Source: Stercorarius parasiticus | Taxonomy: Eukaryota; Chordata; Aves; Charadriiformes; Stercorariidae | Reading direction: 5' to 3' | Assembly: GCA_013396915.1 (NCBI GenBank) | Contig: VWZL01000114.1 | Location: 4,691 to 68,690, forward strand | Length of the DNA: 64,000 nt | Shown here: positions 15,403 through 27,715 of the stretch, one piece after another | How positions within the stretch are numbered: position 1 is the stretch's first letter | Layout: every line of letters begins with the position of its first letter | Made by a program: the position numbers and the translations under genes | The notes under the pieces: generated by a model | The model's input: the letters and a program-made list of their open reading frames with translations, nothing else | The model's database searches: none | What the model was told of the DNA's origin: nothing

Positions 15403-15781
15403 AAAAAAAAAAAAAACCAAAACAAAAAACACCCAAAACAGAGGGTTTCTATGTTCTAAAAGATACGCATCTTTCTATAGTATCCATGAGATACATGGAA
15501 AAAAAAAAAAAGAGTAAAAAAAAAAATCAACTGTAACTAAAGTGCTTGAGAAAAAAAAATGTATTATCTGTTGACTTCTGAGCTCAATAGTTTCCATTCT
15601 GATCAGAATTAACAACACTGACCAGTCCTGTTTTACCATGAATTACGTGCCCTGTGATTTGCAAACTGCACTGGGAGGCTGCTACTTCTATTACCAAATT
15701 TGTCCAATTTGTCCATTATGTTTGGTTTAGACATGAAGAATTTTAAAAAAAAAAAAACAAAAACAAACAAACAAACAAAAA
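15403..15781. repeat. A-rich and (CAAA)n simple repeats
   Basis: Several A runs at 15403-15435, 15500-15530 and 15550-15560, and an A-run merging into CAAA units at 15745-15781. Confidence 0.85.
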
Positions 15782-15841
15782 ACCCCACAAAGTCATCGCT
15801 GCAGGCTGAAGGACTGAAGGATACATAGTTTTAGAAATACA

Positions 15842-15863
15842 ACTTAGTTTTCGAAAACTAAGT
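15842..15863. repeat. Perfect 22-base palindrome
   Basis: Arm ACTTAGTTTTC followed directly by its exact reverse complement, with no spacer. Confidence 0.95.
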
Positions 15864-16255
15864 ATGAAAAAAACACATTGAAATCCAAGTTTGTGTAACT
15901 CAGGAGAAAGCTTTGTAATCTCTGAATACCCCTTCTTTTCCATATTTAACTGCAATCATCATTTAGTAAGAGTTTGATATGTGAACTTCCTACTTAAAAG
16001 GAACCGGCTATGATGCTATGCTAGATTTGACTGGGTAGATTGGAAAGACTTCTTAAAAGAAGACTACAGAGGAAAAAAATCAAACCAAACCAAAAAACCT
16101 CATCTCCTGCTATGTGTTTCTTTTATTTATTGGCTCATATCCCTACATCAGGGAATAATTTTAGTGTCTTTTGCTTTGAAAGTATCCAGGCGTGTTTTCT
16201 ATTCCGAGTTCCACAGACCAGCAGACTTTACTATCTAGGTCCCTTACTGTAGCGC

Positions 16256-16281
16256 AAATTTCCCTTTTGAAAGGGAAATTT
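16256..16281. repeat. Perfect inverted repeat, 12-base arms
   Basis: Arm AAATTTCCCTTT, a TG spacer, then its exact reverse complement. Confidence 0.95.
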
Positions 16282-19200
16282 TGATTCTTAATAATTGAGA
16301 GTGTTAATTACTGACTTTAATGAATTTAGATTTTTAAATTAAAATTCAAATTTTTATATAGTTAAAGAAAAAAATTATTTTGGCTATAAGGATAAGGTGG
16401 TTAAAGAGAAAAGAGCATGGATATAAAAATGGTCACATCAAAGCTAGGATCAAAATTCAGAGCTCACTGTTCTCGCAGCTTCAGTGCAAGATAATCTTTC
16501 ATAAATCTTCAAAAACTGACACATGAAATTGTGGGTCATGGAGCACACATCTACAAATGCAATAACACTGCAGACAAGAAAAATATAAATAAGATTGGAG
16601 AAGAGTTTAAAGGTAACTGGAAAATGGCATAAACGTAGCATGGGCTTACTAATGATATATCACTTGGTCTAACACTTCATTAAACTAGAAAATGAACAAA
16701 TAGCAGTTGTCTCACATCTGGACTTCATTTAAAACATTGCAATTTTCCACATGAGGACTTGTTAAATTCGTGAAGATGAGCATTAATAGAAGAATTAAAA
16801 GTTGGCAAGGAACTGCCTGAAGGGTAAATGAAAGGAAAGGCAGTGTTGAAAAGGCGTAGCAGTGTCTGGAAAAAAGTTACAAGCGCAGTTCTTTGATGCT
16901 CATTTTTTAAATTGGTTTAAAAAAAAAAAAAAAGAGGACAACTTTAGCACAGGAAAAGTGATCATAAAACCATCCCTGAATAAAGCTAGAAAGCAGATAA
17001 CAAGGGTTCATTTTAACCACCCAGGCAACAAGACTCTGGAGCGGTCTTCAGATGAGAAGTTGGGACAAACTTTCCCACATTCTTTTATTAATGAGTCTTC
17101 TTTAATTTAAAATATTGTATTACTGAGAGAAAAGGTCCCTTCCAGATCCTGTGAAAGCTTAAACAGATTTTGCTTTGCTTTGCTCTTCCTTACTTCTTTT
17201 GCAGAAAGGCAGGTGGCAGACACAGAGGAGCTTCCTGCCAGTTCATTGAATTGACAAATTAGTTAAGGTCCCCTTGTTCCTGATCCCAAGAGCATTTACA
17301 GGTTCAACCAGCAAAGCATATTGGCAGATATTTGTGGTGGGATTAGGACGGGGCAACAGAAACAATGTAGATGAACTCAAGTGGAAAAAAAAAATCATTA
17401 TATTGCCACCAGTGACAAAGACAACTAACAAAAAGTTACAGGCAGAAAGAAGCATGAGAGACAACAGAGCTCCACGTAGCAGAGCCTGGGGAAAACTGTC
17501 TAAAAGGTCGTTGCTACACCAAGCATTCAGAGACACACAAACATCACACTGAAAAAAAAAATCCTACTTAATGAAACAACAAAATAAGCTATTAACTTCC
17601 ATTTTGAAATAAGCATGAAAAGAAGTGAATTTCAGTGATAAAACTGTAACCCTCTGGCTCTAATGAAGAGTATGTATTACTGGATGGATCTATTAAGGAA
17701 GAGGTGCTGCCCAACTCTTGACCTCTTTTTTTTTTTCCATCATATAAAACCTATATTCCACAACTTGTACTTTTCTGATTTCAGGTCTACTTTGACTTGA
17801 AAGGAATGTTTTTGACACTTGAAGGAAGGATTCAGCACCTTCAAACTCCACATTACTACTTTTTGGTCTCTTACTGTAGTTTTCATTACCTGGAACAAGG
17901 AAGAGGCCATATCTTTCTTCTGCAGTAGGAATGATGAATAATGAGTTATTCTTAGAAATGAAATAAAAAGGAAGGCTTTTTTCTCACTATGACAGTTTGC
18001 AATACAGCTGGATTGTATTTAACTGATGAAAGCCCTGGATACTCTAGTTCAATTATATGTATCCGTTACCTTTTAATGCACAGAGCTGGAGATAGTCACA
18101 ACTGTAGAGCAGACAAAAGAACCTAAGCAGTAAACTTCTTGTGCCTTATTTTATAGTCAAATAAATGTATCATATATAGATATAAGTAAACATACGTGCT
18201 ACTCACATAATATGCAAACTACTACTTACAATGTAATTTTCTTGAAACAGTTCTGCTGTTTCACATCATAGCCTAGTGTTCTTCTAGTCATTTATACAGC
18301 ATAACATGATTTTGCCTGGGAAACATCATTTAATCTAATACGCTGAATGACATTAATGTTTCTTAATTTTATTTGGGAAAAGTTCTTCCCTTGGCCTGAG
18401 ATGAATAAATTGCACAATTTTTCATAATCTGTGCAGTATAAACTAGATCTTAAGACACTTCTGATTGCATTTCCTTTTTTCCCTTCTAGTTATTTTACCT
18501 CCATAGGAAATTTCTTCCTGTTTTGTTATGATACCTCTGCATTAGTGTGAAAATAGAGTAAGGTATCTCCAAAATAAAATTCAGAAAAATTTTGCAGATA
18601 AACTATGGCAAAGGTTCACAGAGGAAAGAGACACAGCCTCTGAGAGCAGCATGGTGTAACTGAAGACGGACTAAACTCCTCCAACTATTGGCTAGATACC
18701 CTGGGAGGGGTTAGGTGGCCAAGTCGCTAAAATGCTCTCAGATGCCTCAAGTCTTCACTCTGAAAGTGTCATATACTAGGAACTGAGTACTCGAATTGAG
18801 GAATGCACTGCAGACTAAATTTTAATAAAAAATAATAATGAAAAAGCATGATGGTTATTGGGCAAAACTCTGTAGTCTGTTACCAGCTTTTTCTTTCTGT
18901 TTTTAAATAATGGTCTTGTTACCGCATCGTTACCATTTCATACTCATCAACAAGATCTGACATAGCGAAAAGCATGCTCCATAAGCTGTCATTTAGCTTT
19001 ACTAGACTTTATGTCCCCAATGAAAAGCATGTGTCCTAAACACTTAGAAAATAAGTTTTAACTCCCATATCACTCCAAGCATAAGAATCTATTTTCCTCT
19101 AATTAAGAGGCACCAGTGATGTGCCAGATAAACAAACTGTCCCAAAGGAAGCATGCAATGTTCTTATATAGTGAAAACAAAGAACAAAGGATTTCTTCTA

Positions 19201-21073
19201 CCTCACCAACCACTTTCAATGTAAGCTATACAGTGCTGGAGAAAGAAGCTCATTTCATTTCTTTGTAGAGTTCATTAAGTAGACAAAAAGCAGAACAGCA
19301 TTCATGTGTGTGCCTATACATACACTACAAAAAAAACATAGGATGTCACCCCTGGAATGATCCAAAAATATTCATATTCTCAATGTGATCTGGAATCTTA
19401 ATAAAATTTGCTAAAGGATCCAATGGAATTGTCTTAGAAAAGTCCACTTCGCCAATATCCTCACCACCAGCATGTTCTTTTCTTGTTTAATAATAAATAT
19501 CTTCCTAAACAGAAGAATAGACATAGCCACTGTTTTAAGATCTGGATTTTTATTTACAAAGAAACATCCTTTCATATTAATGGTTCTTTTTTTCTTGGTT
19601 CATAAAGAAAAACAGAATTTCATAGAGAACAGAGTCTTTAGCATGAATGCATCACCCCAATTAATGTAAGATTTTCACAGTATGCATGATCAATCACATA
19701 CTTGTTATACCATCTCATACGGCAAATCTATGACCTAGTTCTAGAAATGGGTTATCTTCAGGTTTAAAAGCACCATCTGCTCTTAATGATGCCACCAGCA
19801 AAATTGCTGTAACAACAACAACAAAAAAAAAAATCCCTAAGTGATGGTAAAATCCAATGCCCAGAATAAATTTTCAAGTCATGACTACTCTTACAGAGAG
19901 CACCCTTTTAACAGTAACCTTTAACAAAAGGTGATCAGGTTCAAATTAGTCTTACCCCCTCCTTGGCACCCACACTGTGGAATGAACGATGAATTAATAA
20001 GATTGTTGCAAGGAAAGGCAACTTGAGGGCCGAAATAAGAAGGAATGGGGAGAAAATTTATTTTTTTGTTAGTAAGAGTTCTTAAAAGTCCAAAATAAGA
20101 TACAGGTTTCAGACACTCCAGGGAAAGAATTGTTTTTCTCTTAAGTAATGCAAAGAAAAGGATTTACTCTTGATAACTGGTAATGTACACAAAAACTGAT
20201 AGCTTGAACTTTCTGCCAACTGATTTAGCAAACCATTATGATCATAAAGTTGCAAAATAAAAATAAAGTTATTTCTTCTCGCTTCAAGTGAAAAATTTCA
20301 AGCATTTTCCTTTAACATTTTACAAATTAAACTCAGGCATTAAGTAGGCATTATGCAGGAGTATGGAATTATTTCTGCATACCCTGTGACTACATCTGAA
20401 AAATCTTTCACGGATCTAGAAAAAAAAAAATTGAAATCTTTATCTCCGTATAATTAATAAACTTCAGGTCCCTATGGCAAATGAAGCCTTTAATCATGTT
20501 CTTCCCCCTTCTACCACTATGCTTACCCTTCAACTCCAGTCTCCCAGCAACTGCTCTCTCTCTCTCAAGCTTTCCCTGCCCTTCTTGTAATAAACCCACC
20601 CCCCTTCCTTATCGAAAGAAACAGAAGCGATATGACAAAGTTTTAAAGTAGCACCACCTGCGCAGTCCTCTAACTTTCCTTCCAGCAACAGGAAGGCTCT
20701 GAAAATGGAGATGGAACCTGCCCAAGAAAGTTAACTTCAGTTTGGTTTTGCAATTCCTCACACTTACGTACCGTAGCTTAAATTGGCTAATGCTTAAAAA
20801 GAAAGTATGGAGAAGCTGAGCAAATGGCCAAAAAAAAAAAAATTGCCTGTCTGTTATGGGGGAAAGGAGATTATTCACATAAAATTCATGCTGCATTCAT
20901 CTTCTGCCTGGTAAATTAAGACGCTGCCACGTAATTTTTCTCAAGCCAAAAAAAAAAGAAAGAAAGAGCATAGACAACACTTGGATAAAGTATATTGGCA
21001 TAATGCAATATGAAATAATTGCATATTTCTGCAATATTCAAATACATGCAGTATGGTTAATACACTACTGTAC

Positions 21074-21657
21074 CTCATTTTGAAGTTCATCACCACTTTT
21101 GGCAGAAGCAAGCATCTCATACAAAGTACAGCAGAGGTCTTCTGTCGTTGGCCCTCCAGGTGTACCTCCTTGAGATTCATTCAGATACTTTCCAACTTCA
21201 CACCATAAAAAAGAATCATCTACTTTTTCCGAAGACTTGAGATCAGATTTCTCATCACAGTGATTCTGTAAGTGATTCAGCTGGTTATTCAGAAATTTCT
21301 TATAATCTAAGCTTATAATTTTCTGTGTATCGGCCTCACCATTCACAGGCAGCTCCTCAGAGTGATCCAAATCATGCATGTCAAATGAAAACACTATATT
21401 TTTACCGAAGAACACTCTGTTATCACCATTTTGCTCTTCAGCCATCTGTACAAGGGCTGTAAGCTGTTCTTCAGTGAAGTGAGAAGCAATCCGACATGTG
21501 GCATTACAAGCTGCAGTAGCAGATGATGATGGAAATGGCCCAAACATCTGCTTGATCGCCTTTGTCTCATCATGGCCAACACAGTTTTTCCTGTGAAATG
21601 TCTTAAAGAGAAAAACAGCTCCGCTTTCAATTGCTTCTTGTCCATTTTCAGCTCCAA
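21074..21657 (-). CDS. ASCC3: ASCC3 third coding exon (residues 81-275)
   Basis: Internal exon of 584 bases. Seen: the acceptor ends in TTAACAG before 21657 and the donor GTACAG follows 21074. The first two bases complete the split Val codon, giving 195 codons, and the frame is open throughout. Recognisable stretches in order are NGQEAIESGA, FGPFPSSSATAACNAT, VFFGKNIVFSFDMHDLDH, SLDYKKFLN, FLWCEVGKYLN, EDLCCTLYEMLAS and SGDELQNE; all match vertebrate ASCC3, while the segment between SLDYKKFLN and FLWCEVGKYLN is the most divergent. The ends are phase 1 in and phase 0 out. With the two upstream exons it makes residues 1-275, covering the ASCC2-binding arm but no helicase motif. The open frame runs a few codons past each splice site by chance. 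The next exon must lie left of the window. Confidence 0.95.
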
Positions 21658-23994
21658 CTGTTAACAAAACCAAAACCAAATGTAACTTCATACACTTCAA
21701 ACTAATTCTCTTTCATTGCCTAAAACATAACTGTATTCAATTTCTTGCTGCAAGTCTCATCAACAGAGATATGGAACGAAGACCATAACAACAAGTAGCA
21801 ATTGTTGCAAGGTACTGAATTATAAAAGGTATACAATAATACAGCATCTGTCTTCATTATCCTTGTACTTACTATAAATTCATATTAAGGATTACCAATG
21901 CTTTTTTTTCCTAGTTAGAGGAGAAACTTGCCTGAGGTCTTAAACTCACAATAGTATATTTATGAGCTTTTTAAAGCTAACAAATTTCCACTTTGTCTCA
22001 CTGTTTATTCACTGCCTAATCTGAATATTCATAACAGACTAAACATACAGAACTCATCTGAGAATTACTACATTCTTCTAGTAATTCCCAGTAGAATTAC
22101 TACAAAATGTGTGTTAGTTAGAAAAACTGCCCGCAGAAATTACAGCAAATAAATGCATGAATTTAGATTTCTATCTACAAAACATCATATTATGCAAATA
22201 AAAAAAAAAAAGTATTAGAGAAAAACATGAATTTACCTCTTACACAAATATTCAAAGGTACTCAAGGAAAACATACGCAAAACCACCATATCACGAACCA
22301 AAATGTCACTACTAAAGAAAATTTTAAAAGTCATCAAGCATAAACTAAACAAAACCAGCCAGCATACTGGGGTTTTTGTTTGTTTTATATGAGGACAAAA
22401 TGCAGAAATTTTTTTTAAGTTTAAAAAACGTGTTCTAAAAAGCTGGGTAGGTTACTCCAACATTTTTAGTATAATTAGCTTTTCTTACAAGATTGCATAA
22501 ATTTTAAAACATCTTAAAAGCTTACTGTGGAGTTTTACATGCTGCTATTGTCAAGATGTCTTTATCTGGTCAATTCTTTAGTTACATCAGGATCAACCAG
22601 CAGAACTCCAGCAGAGGAGAACAGTATGATTTAAGTGATAAAACTCATGATTAACCCCTGGTATGGCTAATTCAAAAGAACTATTAAAATGAACTCTTTA
22701 TTTTAAAAGGAACAGTATTATTTATTTTTTAAACCCCCCCAAATGGCACTTCTGGCATAGCAAGCGTGGCATTTCTCTTCAGTAATCAAAACTGTCTTGT
22801 GCCTGCCTCTGTATACCTCTGCTATCCAGTTATGGGCCTATGTATTTGCTCTACTACGTCCCTGTTTTCTGCCTGTTAAAAGACTTACTGAAATTAGTGG
22901 GAAGATTCCAAATTACTTTGATGTTCTTACTTATGACTTGATTCAACATAGGTTAGGTTTAACCCCAGCAAAATCAAGGTGTTTTTTCCCCACAATGTAA
23001 CAGGAAAGAGCAAAAGAAATCCAGCATAAGCAAATGGAACAAGGCTGAGAAACTAGAAACATAACATATAAATGGAGGTGCCTAAAAATTCAGAATTTCT
23101 GTTGCATTTCCCTATGGTGCGCTTTGAAAAGCGGAAAACCTCATGGAGAGGACTGGAGGTGATATTTACAGGATAATTAGATACCTACATATGGAAGATA
23201 CGTGACATAAAGAGACACGCGTATACAATATATATGTAAATAGATCCCAAAGGAAGAAGGTGGCTTAGCCTCCCTCTCAGCATTAGCTATACAGAAATCA
23301 CAGGAAAAATAAATAAATCCAACATCTAAAAAATTATATAGACCTAAGCTTGGGTGCATGAACCTCACTCATATTCCTAACATACAAATACACATCATTA
23401 TTGAAACTCACTTGTGTCAGAAGTACTAAACTAGTAGTTTTAGTTTGTTGATCAAAAACTAAAGTTTCACACTTTCTTTGCCATAACGTATTTCAGTTTT
23501 AAAAGCTTAATTCCAGATGAGTGAAATTTATTATTTATTTTCTCCTCAACATCAAACACTTCAAGCAGGAAACATTTTTTAGGGTTTTTTTTTATCTGCC
23601 TGTGTAGCAGTCCAATTTTTCATGATACCAATCACATGGAATTAAAGCAGATAACACCAAGACTGTTCTTTTCTCAGAGTACTGCCATTCCAAAAGAACC
23701 TGTTGCTTTTGCTTACTAAAGGTCGATCACAAACTATACCACACACTATATAATACTATCAAAAAGCAAGAATTACACTTAACAATGGAATCATATTTTA
23801 AAATAAAACAGAAAACCAAATTGTGCATATACATATCAGATTAACTGGAGTTTCAAAGGTATTTCAGGGTAAACCGCGCATCAAGGTAGAACTAAAATTG
23901 TACCCATATGAAAAGTATGCAAGCAGAAAGGAGCTTGAGAAAAAAAACCCAACAAACCAGTGTATTATTAGACTACTAGAGAATGAAAACATAC
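21658..23994 (-). other. ASCC3 intron between second and third coding exons
   Basis: A 2.3-kb AT-rich intron with a GTATGT donor and TTAACAG acceptor. No gene or clear mobile element seen. On the sense strand there are AATAAA hexamers at about 23534-23539, 23527-23532 and 22697-22702, which matter because a short ASCC3 isoform with an alternative last exon after the second coding exon is known in human. Confidence 0.8.
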
Positions 23995-24145
23995 CTATTT
24001 GTTTTGCAGCTTGTAATATAGTTTTTAAATCACCATTTACAGTTTGATGTTCTTTTTTGTCCAAATTTTCATCAACAAACTTTATTATCTTCTTCCAAGT
24101 AAGATCAGACTTCAGCAACTGTTCATGTAGTTTTGATCTTTTAAT
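23995..24145 (-). CDS. ASCC3: ASCC3 second coding exon (residues 31-80 plus one base)
   Basis: Internal exon of 151 bases. Seen: the acceptor ends TTTTCAG just before 24145 and the donor is GTATGT after 23995. It reads IKRSKLHEQLLKSDLTW at its start and LQAAKQI at its end, plus the first base (G) of a codon completed in the next exon. This is the helical N-terminal part of ASCC3 that family studies assign to ASCC2 binding. Its length is not a multiple of three, so skipping it would shift the frame. Oddly, the sense strand has an A-rich AAAAC-type simple repeat about 20-55 bases upstream of the acceptor, where a pyrimidine tract is usual (plus-strand GTTTT repeat near 24166-24200), so the acceptor may be weak. 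Confidence 0.95.
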
Positions 24146-24900
24146 CTGAAAACGCAAAATATTTTGGGTTTGGTTTGTTTTGTTTTGTTTTTTTTTTAAA
24201 TTTCAAATTACTATATGGAGTTTCCTTTAAAATTAAACACCTGATAAAACTGTCTCTTTCCAATTGCATTCAGTTTCCCCTATTATCTGTTCTTTACACC
24301 CTTTCCTGAGTGTAAGGAAGAAGGATACACACATACACACTCTCTCACTACTTTACTCTTTCCAAGGCAGAATTCTCTGTAAAGTGAAACTCTTGCAACT
24401 TCAAGAGATTCACAGCTCTCAAGATTCCAAATTTGTTTCACATTACAGGTTCCACAATATATCTATTGCTTTAATGCAGTATTTCTTGGGGGAAAAAGTA
24501 CCTAAATTCAGTATAACTGAATTTATTCTAAACATCCCCCCAACAAGAGTCTGAGGTGAATACAATATTCAAAGGGAGACATTTGGCTCCCCAGCTCTGT
24601 GTAAGCTCAGAAAAAAACATACCAGCCCAGCCCAACTTAACTTCCTGAAAGATGAAATAACAGGGCTGCACGAACACAGCAACCTTATCCATATAGCACA
24701 TAAATCACAACGCTACAGCAAATTTGACTTTGAGTGAAGACACTATGAAGGAAAGGACAGGAAACTATACACACTCTGCCCAGTCTTGCTTGCCTACTCT
24801 TATTAAATAACAATGCAACTGAAGAAAGCAAACAATTCTAACTATATACACACTAATACTTTACAATTATGCTTTGGAAAAGAGAAAAAAAAATCTTTAC
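24146..24900 (-). other. ASCC3 intron between first and second coding exons
   Basis: A short intron of 755 bases. It holds the GTTTT simple repeat at 24166-24200 (plus strand), which lies just upstream of the exon acceptor at 24145. Nothing else recognised. Confidence 0.85.
24166..24200. repeat. (GTTTT)n simple repeat beside an ASCC3 acceptor
   Basis: T-rich with G every four to five bases on the plus strand; on the ASCC3 sense strand it is A-rich and ends about 20 bases before the acceptor at 24145. Confidence 0.85.
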
Positions 24901-25044
24901 CGTTAAGTCAGCTAATTCTTCACTGTAATCCTCATGTTTAGTGACATTTGAAAAGGAGCGTAAAGCACCTGTAAGACGAGGCAAGGCCATCTGTTACTCA
25001 TTCAGTGATCCATAGGATGAGAAATCAAATCCCAGTTCAAGCGC
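24901..25044 (-). CDS. ASCC3: ASCC3 exon with start codon (54-base leader plus codons 1-30)
   Basis: First coding exon of activating signal cointegrator 1 complex subunit 3, a nuclear and cytosolic helicase subunit. Seen: on the minus strand an acceptor (pyrimidine-rich run ending in CTAG) precedes base 25044; 54 untranslated bases follow; the ATG is at 24990-24988; 30 whole codons end at 24901 before a GTAAAG donor, leaving phase 0. The peptide starts MALPRLTGALRSFSNVTK and ends in EELADLT, which I recognise as the vertebrate ASCC3 N-terminus; the start is chosen on that match. The next exon continues in the right frame. The ATG has C at -3 and G at +4, so its context is only moderate, and two upstream ATGs precede it in the same exon. 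The CDS proper is 24901-24990; the rest is 5' UTR. Confidence 0.95.
24912..25013 (-). promoter_or_regulatory. Two upstream ORFs in the ASCC3 leader
   Basis: Seen on the minus strand: an ATG at 25013-25011 opens a three-codon ORF (Met-Asp-His) with its TGA at 25004-25002. Directly after it, with no base between, a second ATG at 25001-24999 opens a 29-codon ORF in another frame that runs through the ASCC3 start (24990) and stops with TAG at 24914-24912. The second ATG has T at -3 and A at +4, a poor initiation context, so leaky scanning past it is plausible. Inference: the pair could lower ASCC3 translation. The leader could hold more ATGs in exon 1, which is in or near the assembly gap. Confidence 0.6.
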
Positions 25045-27511
25045 CTAGATGAGAACAAAACAAATAACATGGCTTTGTTAACGCTATAAATACAAACTCG
25101 CATCACAAACTTGAAAGACCTTTTTAAGCAAGCAGAACTTGGCTGGCACTCCAATTAAACAAGTTTTTAAAAAAAAAAATATCTCTCTCAAAATGCTGAT
25201 AATCAAGATTCAATAGAAGGGATGTGAAAGGCACAGAGCGTAGGCAAGACATGGTAACATGCAGAGGTCACTCAGCAGGTTCTTCTTCTCCCTCCTCCCT
25301 AAAGAAAAGTTACCAGCAATGAGGCAAAGTGGCAATTATTCCTTTAGCACCACTAACACAAGAGTATTATAGTGAAATCTATGTAACTGAACTTTAGCTC
25401 CCAACATCAGTAAGTGATTACAACCCACGGGAAGACTTCCTCTGAATCAGCTCACACTGGGAGCTTTCAGGTCATCAACAGCCTCCAGCACTGATGTAGG
25501 GGCATCCTTCTTGACAACTGCTTCCCATCTTTAACCAGCAAACAGGCAAAGAAAATTACAACAGGAAAAAAAAGATCATAATACGCATAGCACTGAACTA
25601 CTGGAAGAGATAAAGGGAATGAAAGGGCTGCTGGAAAACTGAAAAAAGTGTGCCTCAGGATGTTTTCATCTCACAACCCGGAGCGTTACACACACACACT
25701 TACATAGCGCGGGGCTCTCCCCAGAACTACAGCCTATTTCTGCGCGGTCTTATTTCCTGTGTGAAACAGGCTCATACAGTAAAACACAGCTGTTCTCCAT
25801 CTGAACTTGTACTCGTTCCAAGCCTTTTACTGAAACTATTCTCAAAGTTGTTTAATTTTGAAAGGTGCCCACAGCTGAATTGTTTAATGAACCCTAATGC
25901 ACAGCTACAGTTTCTGATGGTAGCAGATAGATACAGATTTAGATTATTTTTGAAACAACTAATGATACCATTACAAACCTAATGATCTGCATCATTCTTA
26001 GCATGCAAGACCACCAGCCATCCAGAATTTAAAGAACTTAAAACAGAGTCAATAAAATAACTTCTCCCCCACCAGAGTCATATACTATACCAAACTCCCT
26101 GCTTTAATCCAATTATCCGTAACGTTTTTCTTCACTTAATGACTACATTTGTATTTTAGCTATCAACTTTGCAATACAGCACAGAAGCAAATCCAGATGC
26201 AGTGTTCCAGTCACAGACAGAAAAATGTCACTGACTTGTCAGGTCTGCTTGTTTTCTCACCTCGCGTCAAGATGCTTTTTGAGAGAAGCTATCACAATAG
26301 CTGATAGTTTCGAGACAAATGTTATAATGATGAAGCTACAAAATATGGAAAGATAAAATCTTTAACTGAGAAGGGGACAGAGAGAACATGTTCAAGCCTA
26401 GAAGCAGAGCCAAGCAACACTGCGGCTTTTGAGACGTTCAGTGGATATATGACATGTAGGTCACATCAGCGTAGCTTCTAGTGAAAATAACCTGTGAACA
26501 TTATAGCCACCATTGCAGAAGAGAAGTAACATGTCCAAAATTTGAGGGAATCTAACCTGACCTTTTCTGTTTGGAACCAAACAAAAAAGGTAAATCACTC
26601 TTTTACTGCTCCAATGCTATTAGCTATTAAAGATCACTCAATATTGCCTATCTATTTTATACCTACACTCAAATACCTATTTCTATAGAATCATCGTTCT
26701 TTACAATAACATAACAAAGTAATTGTAATATTATTATCTTAATTGTCCTCTCTGAAATAACGTGCACAGTAATCTATGAAAGTTTGAACCCACTTTTAAA
26801 AGTTCAGTTTTCACACACAATTTTAGAAGATTTTAAAGCATCTCCAGCAGGCCCATCTCAGTTAGGAAACCGAGTTTTAAAGGAGTATTTCTTCCTCCTT
26901 TATTCATCATGTTATTAATACTGTCTGAAATAAAAAACCTGGAACCCTAGACAACAAGTAAGGGCACACCTCTGTGACCCCAAGCTTGGACAAAGAGGCA
27001 AATCAGCCCCGAAGCCCTACAGTTGAGCTTGTACTAATAAATGCTGCTCCACGCGTGCCTATGTGTTTTCAGAACTTGCCGGTCCCCAGGGGGGCTGATT
27101 TGGCAGAGCAGCTGCCCAAGGCTTCTGCACCTTATTTGTACGGAAACCCCGCATGCCCTTCACTTCTGGTCCATGACACCCACGCTCACCAGGGCACCAC
27201 AGGAAAAATAGCCATCAATTAGAAGGCAGGGGACAGGTGCAATTACTCTCTTTTTAATGTGAAAACCAAGGTGAAGAGTAGGAACTTACACAATTATTGA
27301 GTAACATCACATAGCAATCTGTAAATACTGGGCCAAAAATGCCGTGGCCCTATGAGATGCAGCATAAATTTACATTTGTTTAAAAAAAAAATTAGCTAGC
27401 TGCTTTCGTGTAAAGCCTGCTGGTGTAGATACCTGCCTGCATCACACTGCCTTTAGAATGGATCAGCTACTGCTTGTCTTCCCACAGCCACCATAAGGGT
27501 AACTAATCCAT

Positions 27512-27715
27512 AGGATCACAGAATGGTTTAAGTTGGAAGAGACCTTAAAGATCATCTAGATCAACCCCCCTGCAGGGACACCTCCCACTAAACCAGGTTG
27601 CTCAAAGCCCCATCCAGCCTGGCCTTGAACACTTCCATGGACGGGGCATCCACAACTTCTCTAGGCAACCTGTTCCAGTATCTCACCACCCTCACAGCAA
27701 AGAATTCCTTCTGAT
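27512..27715 (-). mobile_element. CR1 LINE 3' fragment
   Basis: Plus strand starts GGATCACAGAATGGTTT and continues through ACCAGGTTGCTCAAAGCCCC to AAGAATTCCTTC, the reverse complement of the CR1 3' terminal 200 bases. Confidence 0.9.

Larger units (their letters stand above)
1..21073 (-). other. ASCC3 intron after the third coding exon (partial)
   Basis: AT-rich sequence with CR1 pieces at 1-132, 1398-1765 and 14482-14765, A-rich simple repeats near 15.4-15.8 kb and two perfect hairpins at 15842 and 16256. Somewhat GC-richer patches at about 5460-5800, 7500-8110 and 12720-13080 carry no recognisable exon. I looked on the minus strand for the next conserved ASCC3 residues (a LFELLGPEG-like start and a PNYGCQVTIQ-like stretch) and did not find them, so this intron is longer than 21 kb here. 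Confidence 0.8.
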
